DNA from: Nakaseomyces glabratus
Taxonomy: Eukaryota; Ascomycota; Saccharomycetes; Saccharomycetales; Saccharomycetaceae
Direction: 5' to 3'
DNA length: 64,000 bases
Assembly (NCBI RefSeq): GCF_010111755.1
Contig: NC_088958.1
Coordinates: forward strand, 310,001 to 374,000
A program made the translations under genes and the position numbers. A model generated the notes under the pieces. The model saw only the letters and a program-made list of their open reading frames with translations, searched no databases and was not told the DNA's origin. Shown piece by piece: positions 48,774 to 58,583 of the stretch (its first letter is position 1; each line of letters opens with the position of its first letter).

Positions 48774-49506
48774 GTCTTTTTCAGTAATTTTCTTCCTTTA
48801 TTTCTACAGGTTTTAATTTCATTGCCTTTTTTGGTTGAAATTCAACAGTAAAGTACACTTTAGATTTTAACATCCATTATTCACCAGCTTTATAGATACA
48901 TTTTATAAGGCTTCAAGTCATATAGCGTTTAAATTTCCATATGTATATTAGAATACACTAAGAACTTTCATTTTTACATATAATTTTTTCCAAATTCCCA
49001 TCCTTTTTACCAATAGATAGCGGTTTAATATAAGGTTTCAACAAGAAATATTTTGTGAAAATCAAAAGTTAATAGTTTCACTGTCGAAAATATGAAAGTT
49101 TAAGTTTTCAGTTCATCCCATTGTAGTTATCAAATTTCTGTGTTTCCCGTATATGTGTGCTCTGTATTCATCGCTATCTTGAAACTGGTTATGATCGTTG
49201 CGCATGTGACCTGTATCGCTCAAAAGAGCCCGGCACCGGTACCGGGCAAAAGCCCCTAGCAAGCTAAAATGATTCAACTTTCGTAGTAATTTGTTCAACC
49301 GGTCACAGTAAAGTCAATGACTAACTTTTGAATCGAGGATGTATTTCCAATTGAAAGCAATGTATATATAAACCATTGTGTTGAAGCTTGTCTTACAGTT
49401 TTCTTGTATCCTCCCATTGTTCATATAGTACTTAAAGTACCATAATCCTTAAAGAACAAACTTGAAAGAGAATACACTATACACAACTAATAAATAAAGA
49501 ATAATC
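48774..49506. other. Intergenic RLP7-LEU2, LEU2 promoter
   Basis: 730 bp. The LEU2-proximal part carries overlapping Leu3 sites (49230-49245), a TGACTAA Gcn4-like motif near 49318 and a TATA-like ATATATAAA near 49363. The RLP7-proximal half shows no feature. Confidence 0.6.
49230..49245 (+). promoter_or_regulatory. Overlapping double Leu3 site
   Basis: CCGGCACCGGTACCGG contains CCGG-CA-CCGG and CCGG-TA-CCGG sharing the middle CCGG. Each matches the Leu3 consensus CCGGNNCCGG. It lies about 260-280 bp upstream of the LEU2 ATG and should confer alpha-isopropylmalate-responsive activation. Confidence 0.9.
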
Positions 49507-50604
49507 ATGGCTGTGACCAAGACAATTGTAGTTCTACCAGGTGACCATGTTGGTCAAGAAATCACTGAAGAGGCCATTAAAGTTTTAAATGCTATTCAGG
49601 AATGTCGTCCAGACAAGGTCAATTTCAAGTTTGATCATCATTTGATCGGTGGTGCTGCAATTGATGCCACTGGTGTTCCATTACCAGACGAAGCTTTGGA
49701 GGCCTCTAAGAAAGCTGATGCCGTGCTTCTGGGTGCTGTTGGTGGTCCAAAATGGGGTACTGGCGCTGTCAGACCAGAACAAGGTCTTTTGAAAATCCGT
49801 AAGGAGTTGCAATTGTATGCTAATCTAAGACCATGTAATTTTGCATCTGATTCCTTACTAGATCTATCGCCATTGAAGCCTGAAATTGCAAGAGGTACAG
49901 ATTTCGTCGTTGTTAGAGAACTAGTGGGTGGTATTTATTTCGGGGAGAGAAAAGAAGATGAAGGTGATGGTGTCGCCTGGGATAGCGAAAAGTATTCTGT
50001 GCCCGAAGTTCAAAGAATCACTAGAATGGCTGCTTTCATGGCTCTGCAACACAACCCACCTTTACCTATTTGGTCTCTAGATAAAGCCAACGTTCTAGCA
50101 TCATCAAGATTATGGAGAAAAACAGTGGAAGAGACGATTAAGAATGAATTCCCACAATTGACTGTTCAACATCAATTGATTGATTCCGCTGCTATGATCT
50201 TGGTTAAGAACCCAACTCATCTAAATGGTATTATTATCACAAACAATATGTTTGGTGATATTATCTCCGATGAAGCCTCCGTGATCCCAGGTTCGTTAGG
50301 ATTACTTCCATCTGCCTCCTTGGCATCTCTTCCAGATAAGAATACGGCATTTGGTTTATATGAGCCATGTCATGGCTCTGCTCCAGACTTACCAAAGGGA
50401 AAGGTTAACCCCGTAGCAACAATCCTATCTGCTGCTATGATGTTGAAGTTGTCTCTGGACCTGTTCGAAGAAGGTGAAATTATAGAACAAGCAGTCAAGA
50501 AAGTGTTGGATTCTGGTATCAGAACAGCGGATCTAAAGGGTACCAACTCTACTACTGAGGTCGGTGATGCAGTAGCGAAAGCTGTCAGGGAACTATTAGC
50601 TTAG
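49507..50604 (+). CDS. LEU2: 3-isopropylmalate dehydrogenase
   Basis: 365 residues (S. cerevisiae Leu2, YCL018W, 364). Family blocks are obvious: [22 protein letters not shown], the substrate-binding region [69 protein letters not shown] and the NAD-binding [10 protein letters not shown]. It catalyses oxidative decarboxylation of 3-isopropylmalate in cytosolic leucine synthesis. Strong codon bias and a double Leu3 site upstream fit a regulated, well-expressed gene. Its neighbour NFS1 is as on S. cerevisiae chromosome III. Confidence 0.99.
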   Translation: MAVTKTIVVLPGDHVGQEITEEAIKVLNAIQECRPDKVNFKFDHHLIGGAAIDATGVPLPDEALEASKKADAVLLGAVGGPKWGTGAVRPEQGLLKIRKELQLYANLRPCNFASDSLLDLSPLKPEIARGTDFVVVRELVGGIYFGERKEDEGDGVAWDSEKYSVPEVQRITRMAAFMALQHNPPLPIWSLDKANVLASSRLWRKTVEETIKNEFPQLTVQHQLIDSAAMILVKNPTHLNGIIITNNMFGDIISDEASVIPGSLGLLPSASLASLPDKNTAFGLYEPCHGSAPDLPKGKVNPVATILSAAMMLKLSLDLFEEGEIIEQAVKKVLDSGIRTADLKGTNSTTEVGDAVAKAVRELLA

Positions 50605-51042
50605 ACTTAGTAGATGTACAGTTGCATACATAAGTCTGAACAGAAAGAAGTAAATATCATATCTAGTTCGGTTTAGAAATCAGTGACTATATTGGTTTTG
50701 ACCAGATCGCAATCCTTGCAAGCATTTAGTAATGACTATCAAACCGGTGAATCATCTGATAAGGCTATATTAGCTTGTGCATTCGCATGTATCGGGAAAC
50801 GAACTTTACGTAAATCCGCATAATGACTATTAAATAAAAATACGTATTTTTATAATGATTTATTAGATAACATATCAAAAAACTGTTATTTTAGTGTCCA
50901 TTATTATTAACATGATAGGGAATAAAACGCTCAAATATGATCCTATAGAAAGGATGTCTTGAAGTGAAAATGACAATGCTGTTTTATCGATTTGCTTTGG
51001 AAGCCTTAGTGACTGTAATGTAAGATGTTATGAATAATTAAT
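50605..51042. other. Convergent intergenic LEU2 / NFS1
   Basis: 440 bp AT-rich 3' sequence, nothing recognised. Confidence 0.5.
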
Positions 51043-52527
51043 CTAATGGCCAGACCATTGGATGGAATTCAAATCGATACCTTCTTGTACCATTTCCCAT
51101 AGAGGAGATAGTTCTCTCAAGAACTTCACTCTCTCAGTGATGGCTTTTAAAACGTAATCCACTTCCTCTTCGGTGGTGAATCTACCAATACCGAAACGGA
51201 TAGAAGAGTGAGCTAAAGCGTCATCTTTACCCAAAGCATGTAGGACATATGATGGTTCTAAAGATGCAGATGTGCATGCAGAACCAGATGAAAGTGCAAT
51301 ATCCCTCAAGGCCATTAGTAAAGACTCACCTTCAACGTAAGCAAATGAGACATTTACACAACCTGGATAACGCTTTTCAGCTGAACCATTTAGTGAGGTA
51401 TGTTCCAGACTCAACAGACCGTTTACAAGTTTTGATGACAGTTTGTCAATGTGCGCTATGTCGGCATTGTATTCTTCGTGCATTAGTCTGGCGGCTTCAC
51501 CGAAACCGGCAACTAGGGGAGGAGCTAAGGTTCCCGATCTCAAACCTCTTTCTTGACCACCACCAGACAGTAGTGGCTCAAGTCTTACTCTTGGTCTTCT
51601 TCTAACATACAGCGCACCAATACCCTTTGGACCATAAATCTTGTGCGAAGACACGGACAGCAAGTCAATGTTCATTTCATTAACGTCTATTGGGACTTTA
51701 CCGTAAGCTTGAGCTGCATCTGTGTGAAAATATATTTTGTTCTTTCTACACAAGGCACCTATCTCTTTTAATGGTTGCATGACACCAATTTCATTATTGA
51801 CAGCCATAACTGAAACTAGACAAGTATCTGGCCTGATGGCCTCTTCAAGTTCTTTCATATCGATGAGACCTTGGTTGTCGACACTCAAAAATGTCACATC
51901 AAACCCTTCGTTAATCATACCTCTTGCTGCTTCCAATGCGCACTTGTGTTCCGTCCTTGTTGTGATAATATGCTTCTTGGTCTTCTTATAAAACCTTCCT
52001 ACACCTTTGATGGCCAAGTTATTGGATTCAGTGGCACCTGAGGTGAATATTATTTCCTTTGGATCAGCGCGGATCACCTTGGCTACATGGTCCCTGGCGG
52101 TCTCAACCTCTTTGTTGGTCTCCCAACCATAGGCATGCGTGTTAGAATGAGGGTTACCATAAAGACCTGTGTAGAACTTAAGCATCACGTCCAGGACACG
52201 AGGATCCGTAGGCGTCGTGGCCTGCATGTCCATATATATAGGCCTTGTACCGTACCCACTGTCCTCTTTGTAAGCATGGTGTAAGACTGTCTCCCCGCTC
52301 TTCAACACCTCATCTCCAGACTGACCTTGAGCAGAAGCCCTAACATCAGCCTGCTCCTTTGCAGCAGCTTGAATATCTGTGTGTGTCTCAAGAGAAACGT
52401 TGTCAGTCATCTTGATAGCCTTCGCAGCTGCTGCTGCGGCACCCAAAGTAGCACCCGGGGTATACCTTCTGACATGTCTGCCCGCAGCAGACATCATGAA
52501 GGGCACAACTCTTAGTCTGCTAATCAT
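51043..52527 (-). CDS. NFS1: Cysteine desulfurase
   Basis: 494 residues (S. cerevisiae Nfs1, YCL017C, 497). A mitochondrial presequence ([21 protein letters not shown]) precedes the class V aminotransferase fold. [16 protein letters not shown] starts the conserved core, TEHKCALEA and SHKIYGPKG contain PLP-site residues (the SHK lysine forms the Schiff base), and [12 protein letters not shown] bears the active-site persulfide cysteine. It supplies sulfur for iron-sulfur cluster assembly on Isu1 with Isd11, Acp1 and frataxin, and for tRNA thiolation. It is functionally related to Aft1 in this window, which senses the cluster pathway. Confidence 0.99.
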   Translation of the reverse strand: MISRLRVVPFMMSAAGRHVRRYTPGATLGAAAAAAKAIKMTDNVSLETHTDIQAAAKEQADVRASAQGQSGDEVLKSGETVLHHAYKEDSGYGTRPIYMDMQATTPTDPRVLDVMLKFYTGLYGNPHSNTHAYGWETNKEVETARDHVAKVIRADPKEIIFTSGATESNNLAIKGVGRFYKKTKKHIITTRTEHKCALEAARGMINEGFDVTFLSVDNQGLIDMKELEEAIRPDTCLVSVMAVNNEIGVMQPLKEIGALCRKNKIYFHTDAAQAYGKVPIDVNEMNIDLLSVSSHKIYGPKGIGALYVRRRPRVRLEPLLSGGGQERGLRSGTLAPPLVAGFGEAARLMHEEYNADIAHIDKLSSKLVNGLLSLEHTSLNGSAEKRYPGCVNVSFAYVEGESLLMALRDIALSSGSACTSASLEPSYVLHALGKDDALAHSSIRFGIGRFTTEEEVDYVLKAITERVKFLRELSPLWEMVQEGIDLNSIQWSGH

Positions 52528-52958
52528 GTCTTCTGTGTTATTAGTTTGTACTTTCCAGTTGTAGTTTAGAAGAAGCGTTGCTCTGTAATCGAAACTCGCT
52601 ATCTAACCTATGTGCGCTGGACTGTTTTCTTGCTTCCAGCGAAAAGGTATCAAACTTATGAAACTCAGTCCGAAGCCTATTTATACTCAAAGAAGTTATT
52701 AATCAGCAAGGGCCCAGAGTCCCACCAGGACAGAACGAACTCCAGATGTGATGACGAAGAACAATTGTCATCCCAAAGGGCTTCAACTAGGTGATTCCTG
52801 CATCGGTTTCCCCAGTTGTGAGTGAAAAAACTAGCAAAATGACAAAAGTTGCTGGAAAATTGTGATTTGAGACACCCCCAATCGGACATCAAAATTGTGC
52901 AGTTAAAGAGCACTGTGGGTGCTCATCTCGAAGTTGCAATGATGAGACCAGTGTGGCG
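52528..52958. other. Divergent promoter NFS1 / PET8
   Basis: 430 bp between divergent mitochondrial-function genes. No element I can name; a 78-codon antisense frame here is spurious. Confidence 0.5.
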
Positions 52959-53807
52959 ATGCTGAATGGGTTTCTTATATCGTTGCTGAGCGGTGCTGCT
53001 GCCGGTACTTCCACCGACCTTGTGTTCTTTCCGATTGACACTTTGAAGACTAGGTTGCAAGCTAAAGGCGGGTTCTTCAGGAACGGTGGGTATCGGGGAG
53101 TGTACCGGGGTCTTGGGAGTGCTGTGGTTGCCTCTGCGCCTGGTGCGTCGCTATTCTTTATCACATATGATACTTGTAAAGCTGAGACGCGGGGCTTCTT
53201 TAGAGGGTTGCTTCCATCTAGCAACGTTGCCGATGTAGTGACGCATATGTTCTCTTCCTCGATGGGTGAGATAGCTGCCTGCATGGTCAGAGTCCCCGCC
53301 GAAGTGGTCAAGCAGAGGTCGCAGACCCATGCGTCGCACTCCTCTTGGGAGACCCTGAGGGAGATTTTGAAGAATGAGAACGGTGAAGGTGTGCGGAGGA
53401 ACTTGTATCGCGGTTGGTCTACCACGATCATGAGGGAAATCCCCTTCACTTGTATTCAGTTCCCCTTGTATGAATACATGAAGAAGGTCTGGGCCGAATT
53501 AGACGAGAGTGATCGTGTAGAGCCATGGAAAGGCGCAGTATGTGGTTCCATTGCCGGTGGTATTGCCGCAGCCACTACTACACCTCTGGATTTTTTGAAA
53601 ACTAGACTAATGCTATGCAAGAAAAGCATACCTCTAGGGACACTGGTCTCTACCATATATAAAGAAGAAGGGTTCAAAGTGTTTTTCAGTGGTGTTGGGC
53701 CCAGAACTATGTGGATAAGTGCAGGAGGTGCCATCTTCCTTGGAATTTACGAAACCGTCCATTCTTTGTTATCCACAAATAAGAAACCTACTAGAAATGA
53801 GGCGTGA
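52959..53807 (+). CDS. PET8: Mitochondrial S-adenosylmethionine carrier
   Basis: 282 residues from the ATG at 52959 (S. cerevisiae Pet8/Sam5, YNL003C, 284); the frame runs upstream only to a GTG. Three mitochondrial-carrier repeats are present with signatures FPIDTLKTRLQ, VPAEVVKQRSQ and TPLDFLKTRLM. Six membrane helices are expected. It exchanges SAM for S-adenosylhomocysteine across the inner membrane, supporting biotin and lipoate synthesis and mitochondrial methylations. Confidence 0.96.
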   Translation: MLNGFLISLLSGAAAGTSTDLVFFPIDTLKTRLQAKGGFFRNGGYRGVYRGLGSAVVASAPGASLFFITYDTCKAETRGFFRGLLPSSNVADVVTHMFSSSMGEIAACMVRVPAEVVKQRSQTHASHSSWETLREILKNENGEGVRRNLYRGWSTTIMREIPFTCIQFPLYEYMKKVWAELDESDRVEPWKGAVCGSIAGGIAAATTTPLDFLKTRLMLCKKSIPLGTLVSTIYKEEGFKVFFSGVGPRTMWISAGGAIFLGIYETVHSLLSTNKKPTRNEA

Positions 53808-54160
53808 ATAAAAAAGCAAAAAAAATAATTGCTCTAATTGATCTTACCGCTGTTGTTCGACTCATAAATTTGTCTTTAGTATTGATAGATCTAAATAGTC
53901 TTTACGATGTATATTCTCTAATGATTTTGTAAATATTATACTTTTGCATATTTGATTTAGGCTTGGAATTACAGGTATTTTTTTAATGCATAGGGGGTGT
54001 CAAGTTCAAGATCTTTATAGTCCAATTAAGGAGAACCCCATGAATTCAATTTATACGTTCACTAAATAGTATTCAACATTTGATGTTTTTGAGAGGTAAA
54101 TTAACCATCTTAGTATGTGGATATCGTGGGAAAAGTGCGTACAGTTCTGTCCCACACCTC
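53808..54160. other. Convergent intergenic PET8 / HRB1
   Basis: 350 bp of AT-rich 3' sequence, nothing recognised. Confidence 0.5.
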
Positions 54161-55492
54161 CTAATAGTCAATATTCTTGTCCTTCACGTATGATATCTTC
54201 AGATCACAGCCACCATAGTTGTAGCCTTGTAAACGACCGTAGCATACTTCTGCGTCATCCTGTTCATTGTAAATTACAATAGCTGATACTGTCTCTCCTG
54301 CATTGTCTGTATTGATAAAACCTGCCGTTTTTACTTTACCCAAAGTTTCAAACAGGTCATATAGATCGCCTTCTGTGGTAGCACCTGGTAAGTTATCACA
54401 AAGTATGATTTTTGATTTATCTTCTGTTTTTACATAGTCGTCAGATGAAAACTTATTTTGAGCACGAGCTCCTCCATCGCTAGAAACATCTGCCTTCAAA
54501 GCTTTCTCATCTCCACCCTCAGCTGTATCAATGTCCATTTCAATATCTTCGTTATCCTGATTAACTGTCAGGTCATCTGTCTTCCTGGTAGATGAGATCT
54601 GTGTTGGGTCGGGTATCTGGCCACGTACTTCAAGCACTTTACCTTCAATCTCAAATCCATTGAAATGTTCATAAGCCTTCACCATATCTTCTTGGTTCTT
54701 GAATATCACGTTTCCAACACCTATTGACATTCCTGTAGAATCTACTTCAACATTAGCTTTTAGAACATCGCCAAATTCCTTGAACATCGTTTTGAGCGTT
54801 TGCCAACTAATAGAATAAGGCAGGTTTAAGATCATTAATTCGTAACCTTTCTTCTGAGGCTTTACTGCTTTTTTGGGCTTCGTTACATTGGTGGTATGCC
54901 CACTGTTACTTCCAGAAGAGTGAGTAGACGACGACTCCGGTGGAGGGTTATCCTGTCTAACAAATATCTGACGGTTCATCAGGTATGCTCCATCAAATTT
55001 TCTGATCGCCTCGTCTACTTCTTCGCCAGACGTGAATTCGACAGTACCCATCCCTCTGTGGTGACCTCTGGAAGTGATAATATCTGCCCTGACAACTTTC
55101 CCCACTTGTGAAAAGAAATCTTTCAGGTCCTCTGGAGTGCAGTCGTAAGTTAAATTACCAACAAAGATACTGTTTGTGTAGTTCCTATTTACTTTCTCCT
55201 CATAAGTGCTATCGAGCTCCCTGGCTAATCTGGGCCCAAAGTCGCCCTTTGTGCGAGCAGCTTTCTCCTTGTCTCTTCTAAACTTATTTACACCACCGCG
55301 CTCACTAGGTCCCGCTCCATTGAAACGTCTCCGCTCATGGCCTCTACCACCTCGGGAAGACCCCGGACGCGGCCCACGCTCCGCCGGTGGCCTCCCGTCA
55401 TTCGAGGGCCTCTCAAATCCTCTCCTAGTGGCATAACTACTCAATGACCTACGGACAGGCGACCTAGACCGACTCCTCTGTGCTTCAGACAT
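54161..55492 (-). CDS. HRB1: SR-like mRNA export adaptor, Hrb1/Gbp2 type
   Basis: 443 residues (S. cerevisiae Gbp2 427, Hrb1 454). An N-terminal Arg/Ser and Arg/Gly-rich region (SRSRSPVRRS, then SSRGGRGHERRR) is followed by three RRMs. RRM1 is at about 110-185 (SIFVGNLTYDCTPEDL), RRM2 at about 217-292 (ELMILNLPYSISWQTL) and the atypical RRM3 at about 362-440 (IILCDNLPGATTEGDLYDLF). It couples transcription (THO) and splicing quality control to nuclear export. The neighbours PET8 and MRP7 match HRB1 (YNL004W), while NFS1 and ILV6 match GBP2 (YCL011C), so this is the shared ancestral locus. No intron is needed, unlike S. cerevisiae HRB1. Confidence 0.9.
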   Translation of the reverse strand: MSEAQRSRSRSPVRRSLSSYATRRGFERPSNDGRPPAERGPRPGSSRGGRGHERRRFNGAGPSERGGVNKFRRDKEKAARTKGDFGPRLARELDSTYEEKVNRNYTNSIFVGNLTYDCTPEDLKDFFSQVGKVVRADIITSRGHHRGMGTVEFTSGEEVDEAIRKFDGAYLMNRQIFVRQDNPPPESSSTHSSGSNSGHTTNVTKPKKAVKPQKKGYELMILNLPYSISWQTLKTMFKEFGDVLKANVEVDSTGMSIGVGNVIFKNQEDMVKAYEHFNGFEIEGKVLEVRGQIPDPTQISSTRKTDDLTVNQDNEDIEMDIDTAEGGDEKALKADVSSDGGARAQNKFSSDDYVKTEDKSKIILCDNLPGATTEGDLYDLFETLGKVKTAGFINTDNAGETVSAIVIYNEQDDAEVCYGRLQGYNYGGCDLKISYVKDKNIDY

Positions 55493-55830
55493 TCCCTAAC
55501 CGTTTCTTTTTATCACGCACGTCCTACAAGCTCTTGGCTTTCACTCCTCAATTCTTTCAGACTAATTCAACCGCTTCAACCAATAGCTAAGGGTATATTC
55601 CTCAATGAGAATGCATTGATTCAGCAAGTTGATCTTGCAATTCCCAAAGGGCTTTATTCCTTCTAAATTCTGTTCTGAGCAAAAAGTCTGTTTCCCCTTC
55701 TGCCCGTCTTTGGTGAGTGCAATTCTACTTCTCGAAGTTATAAAATATAAAAGGACTGGCAACGTTTGCATCACTGTGCTCCATCTTTGAACTTAGTGGT
55801 AAGGGCAGTAGAAACGGTATAAGACGCAGG
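55493..55830. other. Divergent promoter HRB1 / MRP7
   Basis: 340 bp, nothing distinctive apart from T-rich segments. Confidence 0.5.
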
Positions 55831-56937
55831 ATGTTTAGCGGGTTGCACACTAGTAAGTATGCGTGCCAGGTAGTGGTGCAGATTCGTACTGCTACGAAGA
55901 GAGCTGCTGGTTCGAGGACGTCTATGAAGGACAGTGCTGGTCGGCGTCTGGGTCCCAAGAAGTACGAAGGGCAGGATGTGAAGCCCGGTGAGATTATAAT
56001 GCGTCAGCGTGGTACCAAGTTTTACCCCGGTGAGAATGTGAAGATCGGCAGAGACCACACTATATATGCGGTGGAGCCAGGTGTGGTTAGATACTACCTG
56101 GATCCGTTTCATCCCTACCGGAAGTTCATCGGTGTGGCGTTGTCTAGGGATATGAAGCTGCCTAAACCGCATTTTGAGCCAAATGTGAGGAGGTTTGGGC
56201 GGATCGAGCTGGATAACCCGAAGGCCATCGCCAAGGAAGAGAATGCTCTTTCGAGAAAGGAATACCTGTCGAGAGATACTCTCTTGAAGGATCTCACAGA
56301 AAGGGAAGCCAAGAGACATGAAATGATGGACAATTACTGGAACTTCATTAGCAGCGAGCTGAAATTGAACATAATACCAGAGAGAAAAGAGATGGCCTCC
56401 AATTATCTGTTGAGATATAGGACCGGATTGAAGAATGGGTTTGACCTGCAGGAGGCCCAGTTTAATGCCAAGTACTACTTGCAACAGATGCTGAAGTTGA
56501 AAGCCAAGAGGAAAGAATGGAATGAAGAGAAATTGAGTGAGCAATTGCACAATTTGGATGAAACCACAGCACTACTAAACAAGTCTGTTTCTTTCAGCAA
56601 TAAGTGGGTCATAATCCCATACATATCTGAAGAAGAAAAGCTCACAAGAAAGGATGAGTTGATCAAGAAGCTGACGGAGCTAGGCACTGCAATCAAATCG
56701 AAGTCGGACAAAAAGGCTGTTCTGGAGTTATTTAAGGATGCCTCCCACTTTTTGACTCAAGCTCAAGAAGTTCGTTTACGTCGTCAATTCATGAAGCCCG
56801 TGCAACCAGAGATTATGAATGTTAACGTTGCTGAGAAAGCCGACAAGAAGACTACTGTCATTAGAAGATTTAATTACGAAAAGAGTAAGATTGATATTAT
56901 TCCAAGAACCAAAACAGCTTTCTTTAAGAGACTATGA
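55831..56937 (+). CDS. MRP7: Mitochondrial ribosomal protein bL27m
   Basis: 368 residues (S. cerevisiae Mrp7, YNL005C, 371). A presequence of about 30 residues precedes the bL27 core: TATKRAAGSRTSMKDSAGRRLGPKK is the conserved N-terminal arm that reaches toward the peptidyl-transferase centre. It is followed by GEIIMRQRGTKFYPGENVKIGRDHTIYA. The long helical C-terminal extension (about 120-368) is fungal-specific and typical of Mrp7. Confidence 0.97.
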   Translation: MFSGLHTSKYACQVVVQIRTATKRAAGSRTSMKDSAGRRLGPKKYEGQDVKPGEIIMRQRGTKFYPGENVKIGRDHTIYAVEPGVVRYYLDPFHPYRKFIGVALSRDMKLPKPHFEPNVRRFGRIELDNPKAIAKEENALSRKEYLSRDTLLKDLTEREAKRHEMMDNYWNFISSELKLNIIPERKEMASNYLLRYRTGLKNGFDLQEAQFNAKYYLQQMLKLKAKRKEWNEEKLSEQLHNLDETTALLNKSVSFSNKWVIIPYISEEEKLTRKDELIKKLTELGTAIKSKSDKKAVLELFKDASHFLTQAQEVRLRRQFMKPVQPEIMNVNVAEKADKKTTVIRRFNYEKSKIDIIPRTKTAFFKRL

Positions 56938-57261
56938 AAAGCATAGACCAAATCATCTGTGTATATAGCAGTATATAATTTAAATAGAATGTCATTAATC
57001 CTGTACATATAGTCTACATGAAGTTCTATGATTTATGCAACAAGTAGTAAACTTATTGACTAGCCAAGTCACGAAAATAGTAGCTAGCGTATGTGAGAAT
57101 GAGTTAAAATATGGGTTCTGCTGTACAAATATAAGTAATTAGACATTTCGCAAGAGAGAACAAATATAAGTGTTATCGTTGTATGAATGACTATTGTCAA
57201 TTATGTAGCATTATTTATCATTTTTTGGATGAATGTTTTCTAAAGTTTGAATAAATATCAT
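56938..57261. other. Convergent intergenic MRP7 / ILV6
   Basis: 320 bp AT-rich, nothing recognised. Confidence 0.5.
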
Positions 57262-58164
57262 TTAACCAGGTGGTAGTTGACTGATATCAACGATGTCACT
57301 GATTTTGCCGTCGATATCTTCTTCATCGACTTCAGTTTGCAGAGGAGTTCTTGGTAAAGCCATCATACCACTTCTGGCGCATTCCAGCACACCAAATGGT
57401 TCAACTAGCTTCAAGAAAGCGGAAATCCTAGATGGCTTGGCAGAAAGTTCAACAATACAGCTAGTTTCACCGATATCGACAATCTTACCCCCGAAGTTCT
57501 TGGCCAAGTTGGTGATGTCGTTCAAATGTTCGTGCTTCAATCTCAAGACTTCACTTGCTTGTAAGTTGGATGGATGGAATTTCTTCTCTCTGATCTCAGA
57601 GACAATTTCGTGAGAGTCCTCTAGGTTGGCTGTAGATTTGTGGTGGTGGACTAATAGATCTTCAAAGTACTCAGAACCCAATAGAGAGACTCTGGCCATA
57701 ACCAACTCTCTCTTGATGATCTCGGAGTTTGAGTAATCAAGAACAGCGTAAACTGGAATCAAGTCCTCGATTTGTCTTCTAGCTTGTTCGATAACTCCAT
57801 CTTGACCCTTCAGCACGATAGTCATTCTACTCAGATCCTTGACCTCGGTGTTGCACACAACCAAAGAGTCAATGTTGAAGCCCCTTGCGGCCAAAGTACC
57901 AGAAATCCTAGATAACACACCAGGCTCATTCTGGACCAGACAGTTCAGCACATGCTGCTTTCTAGGTTGACGGGATGGAGCTGGTGTCTCATATAAAATC
58001 GAAGACACAGCACTATTAGCATCCCAAGCCGGAGTGTCCACCACTGGCAAAGGTGGTCTAGCTGTATGCTTGTGTAACTGCTTGTATGTCATAGCAGATG
58101 TTGAAGAGGAGCTATGACGCACCAAACTCCTCTTCACACTATTGCTCAGAACAGTCCTAATCAT
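57262..58164 (-). CDS. ILV6: Acetolactate synthase regulatory subunit
   Basis: 300 residues from the ATG at 58164 (S. cerevisiae Ilv6, YCL009C, 309); the frame extends upstream to a GTG that is unlikely to be used. The presequence is MIRTVLSNSVKRSLVRHSSS. An ACT domain begins near residue 80 (HVLNCLVQNEPGVLSRISGTLAARGFNIDSL) and continues to MTIVLKGQDGVIEQARRQIEDL. A second ACT-like half follows (VDIGETSCIVELSAKPSRISAFLKLVEPFG). It binds Ilv2 in mitochondria, raising activity and conferring valine feedback inhibition, in branched-chain amino acid synthesis alongside LEU2. Confidence 0.97.
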   Translation of the reverse strand: MIRTVLSNSVKRSLVRHSSSSTSAMTYKQLHKHTARPPLPVVDTPAWDANSAVSSILYETPAPSRQPRKQHVLNCLVQNEPGVLSRISGTLAARGFNIDSLVVCNTEVKDLSRMTIVLKGQDGVIEQARRQIEDLIPVYAVLDYSNSEIIKRELVMARVSLLGSEYFEDLLVHHHKSTANLEDSHEIVSEIREKKFHPSNLQASEVLRLKHEHLNDITNLAKNFGGKIVDIGETSCIVELSAKPSRISAFLKLVEPFGVLECARSGMMALPRTPLQTEVDEEDIDGKISDIVDISQLPPG

Positions 58165-58583
58165 ATCCAATGAAGTTTTCCTATTCACGATACCGATCCT
58201 TTCTCGAACTGTAATACCCAGTTCTATCCTTCAAAGGTACCACAAAACAAATATGGTTATGTAACGGTAAAAATATAAGAGACAATTGTCAAAAGTATCA
58301 GTTTCCGCTACTGGCAAGCCCCATTCGTTACTTCACTTTTTATTTATTCCTTTGCCATTTGGCAAACAAGATTTTTTGCTTCATTGGATGACAAAATTTT
58401 TAGTTTCTCTGAGTCATCACTGGTCTAGTTGGGATTACATGAAAGAGGGCAGTCCTGGAATGCTAACTTGAACTACATAGGGAGACTAGTACTGTCTCGC
58501 TGAAAATATTTACTCTGACTATATTGCTTATGTAGATTGTCTACAAGTTTGAAAGGGCCGTCGTTACGCAATGTTATCGACTT
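58165..58583. other. Intergenic STP22 3' / ILV6 5'
   Basis: 420 bp between same-strand genes, including the ILV6 promoter. A box C-like GTGATGA with a distant CTGA exists on the minus strand, but I reject it as a snoRNA. Confidence 0.45.

Noticed and set aside
58297..58418. Minus-strand GTGATGA and CTGA pair upstream of ILV6
   Set aside because: No terminal stem and no recognisable rRNA complement.
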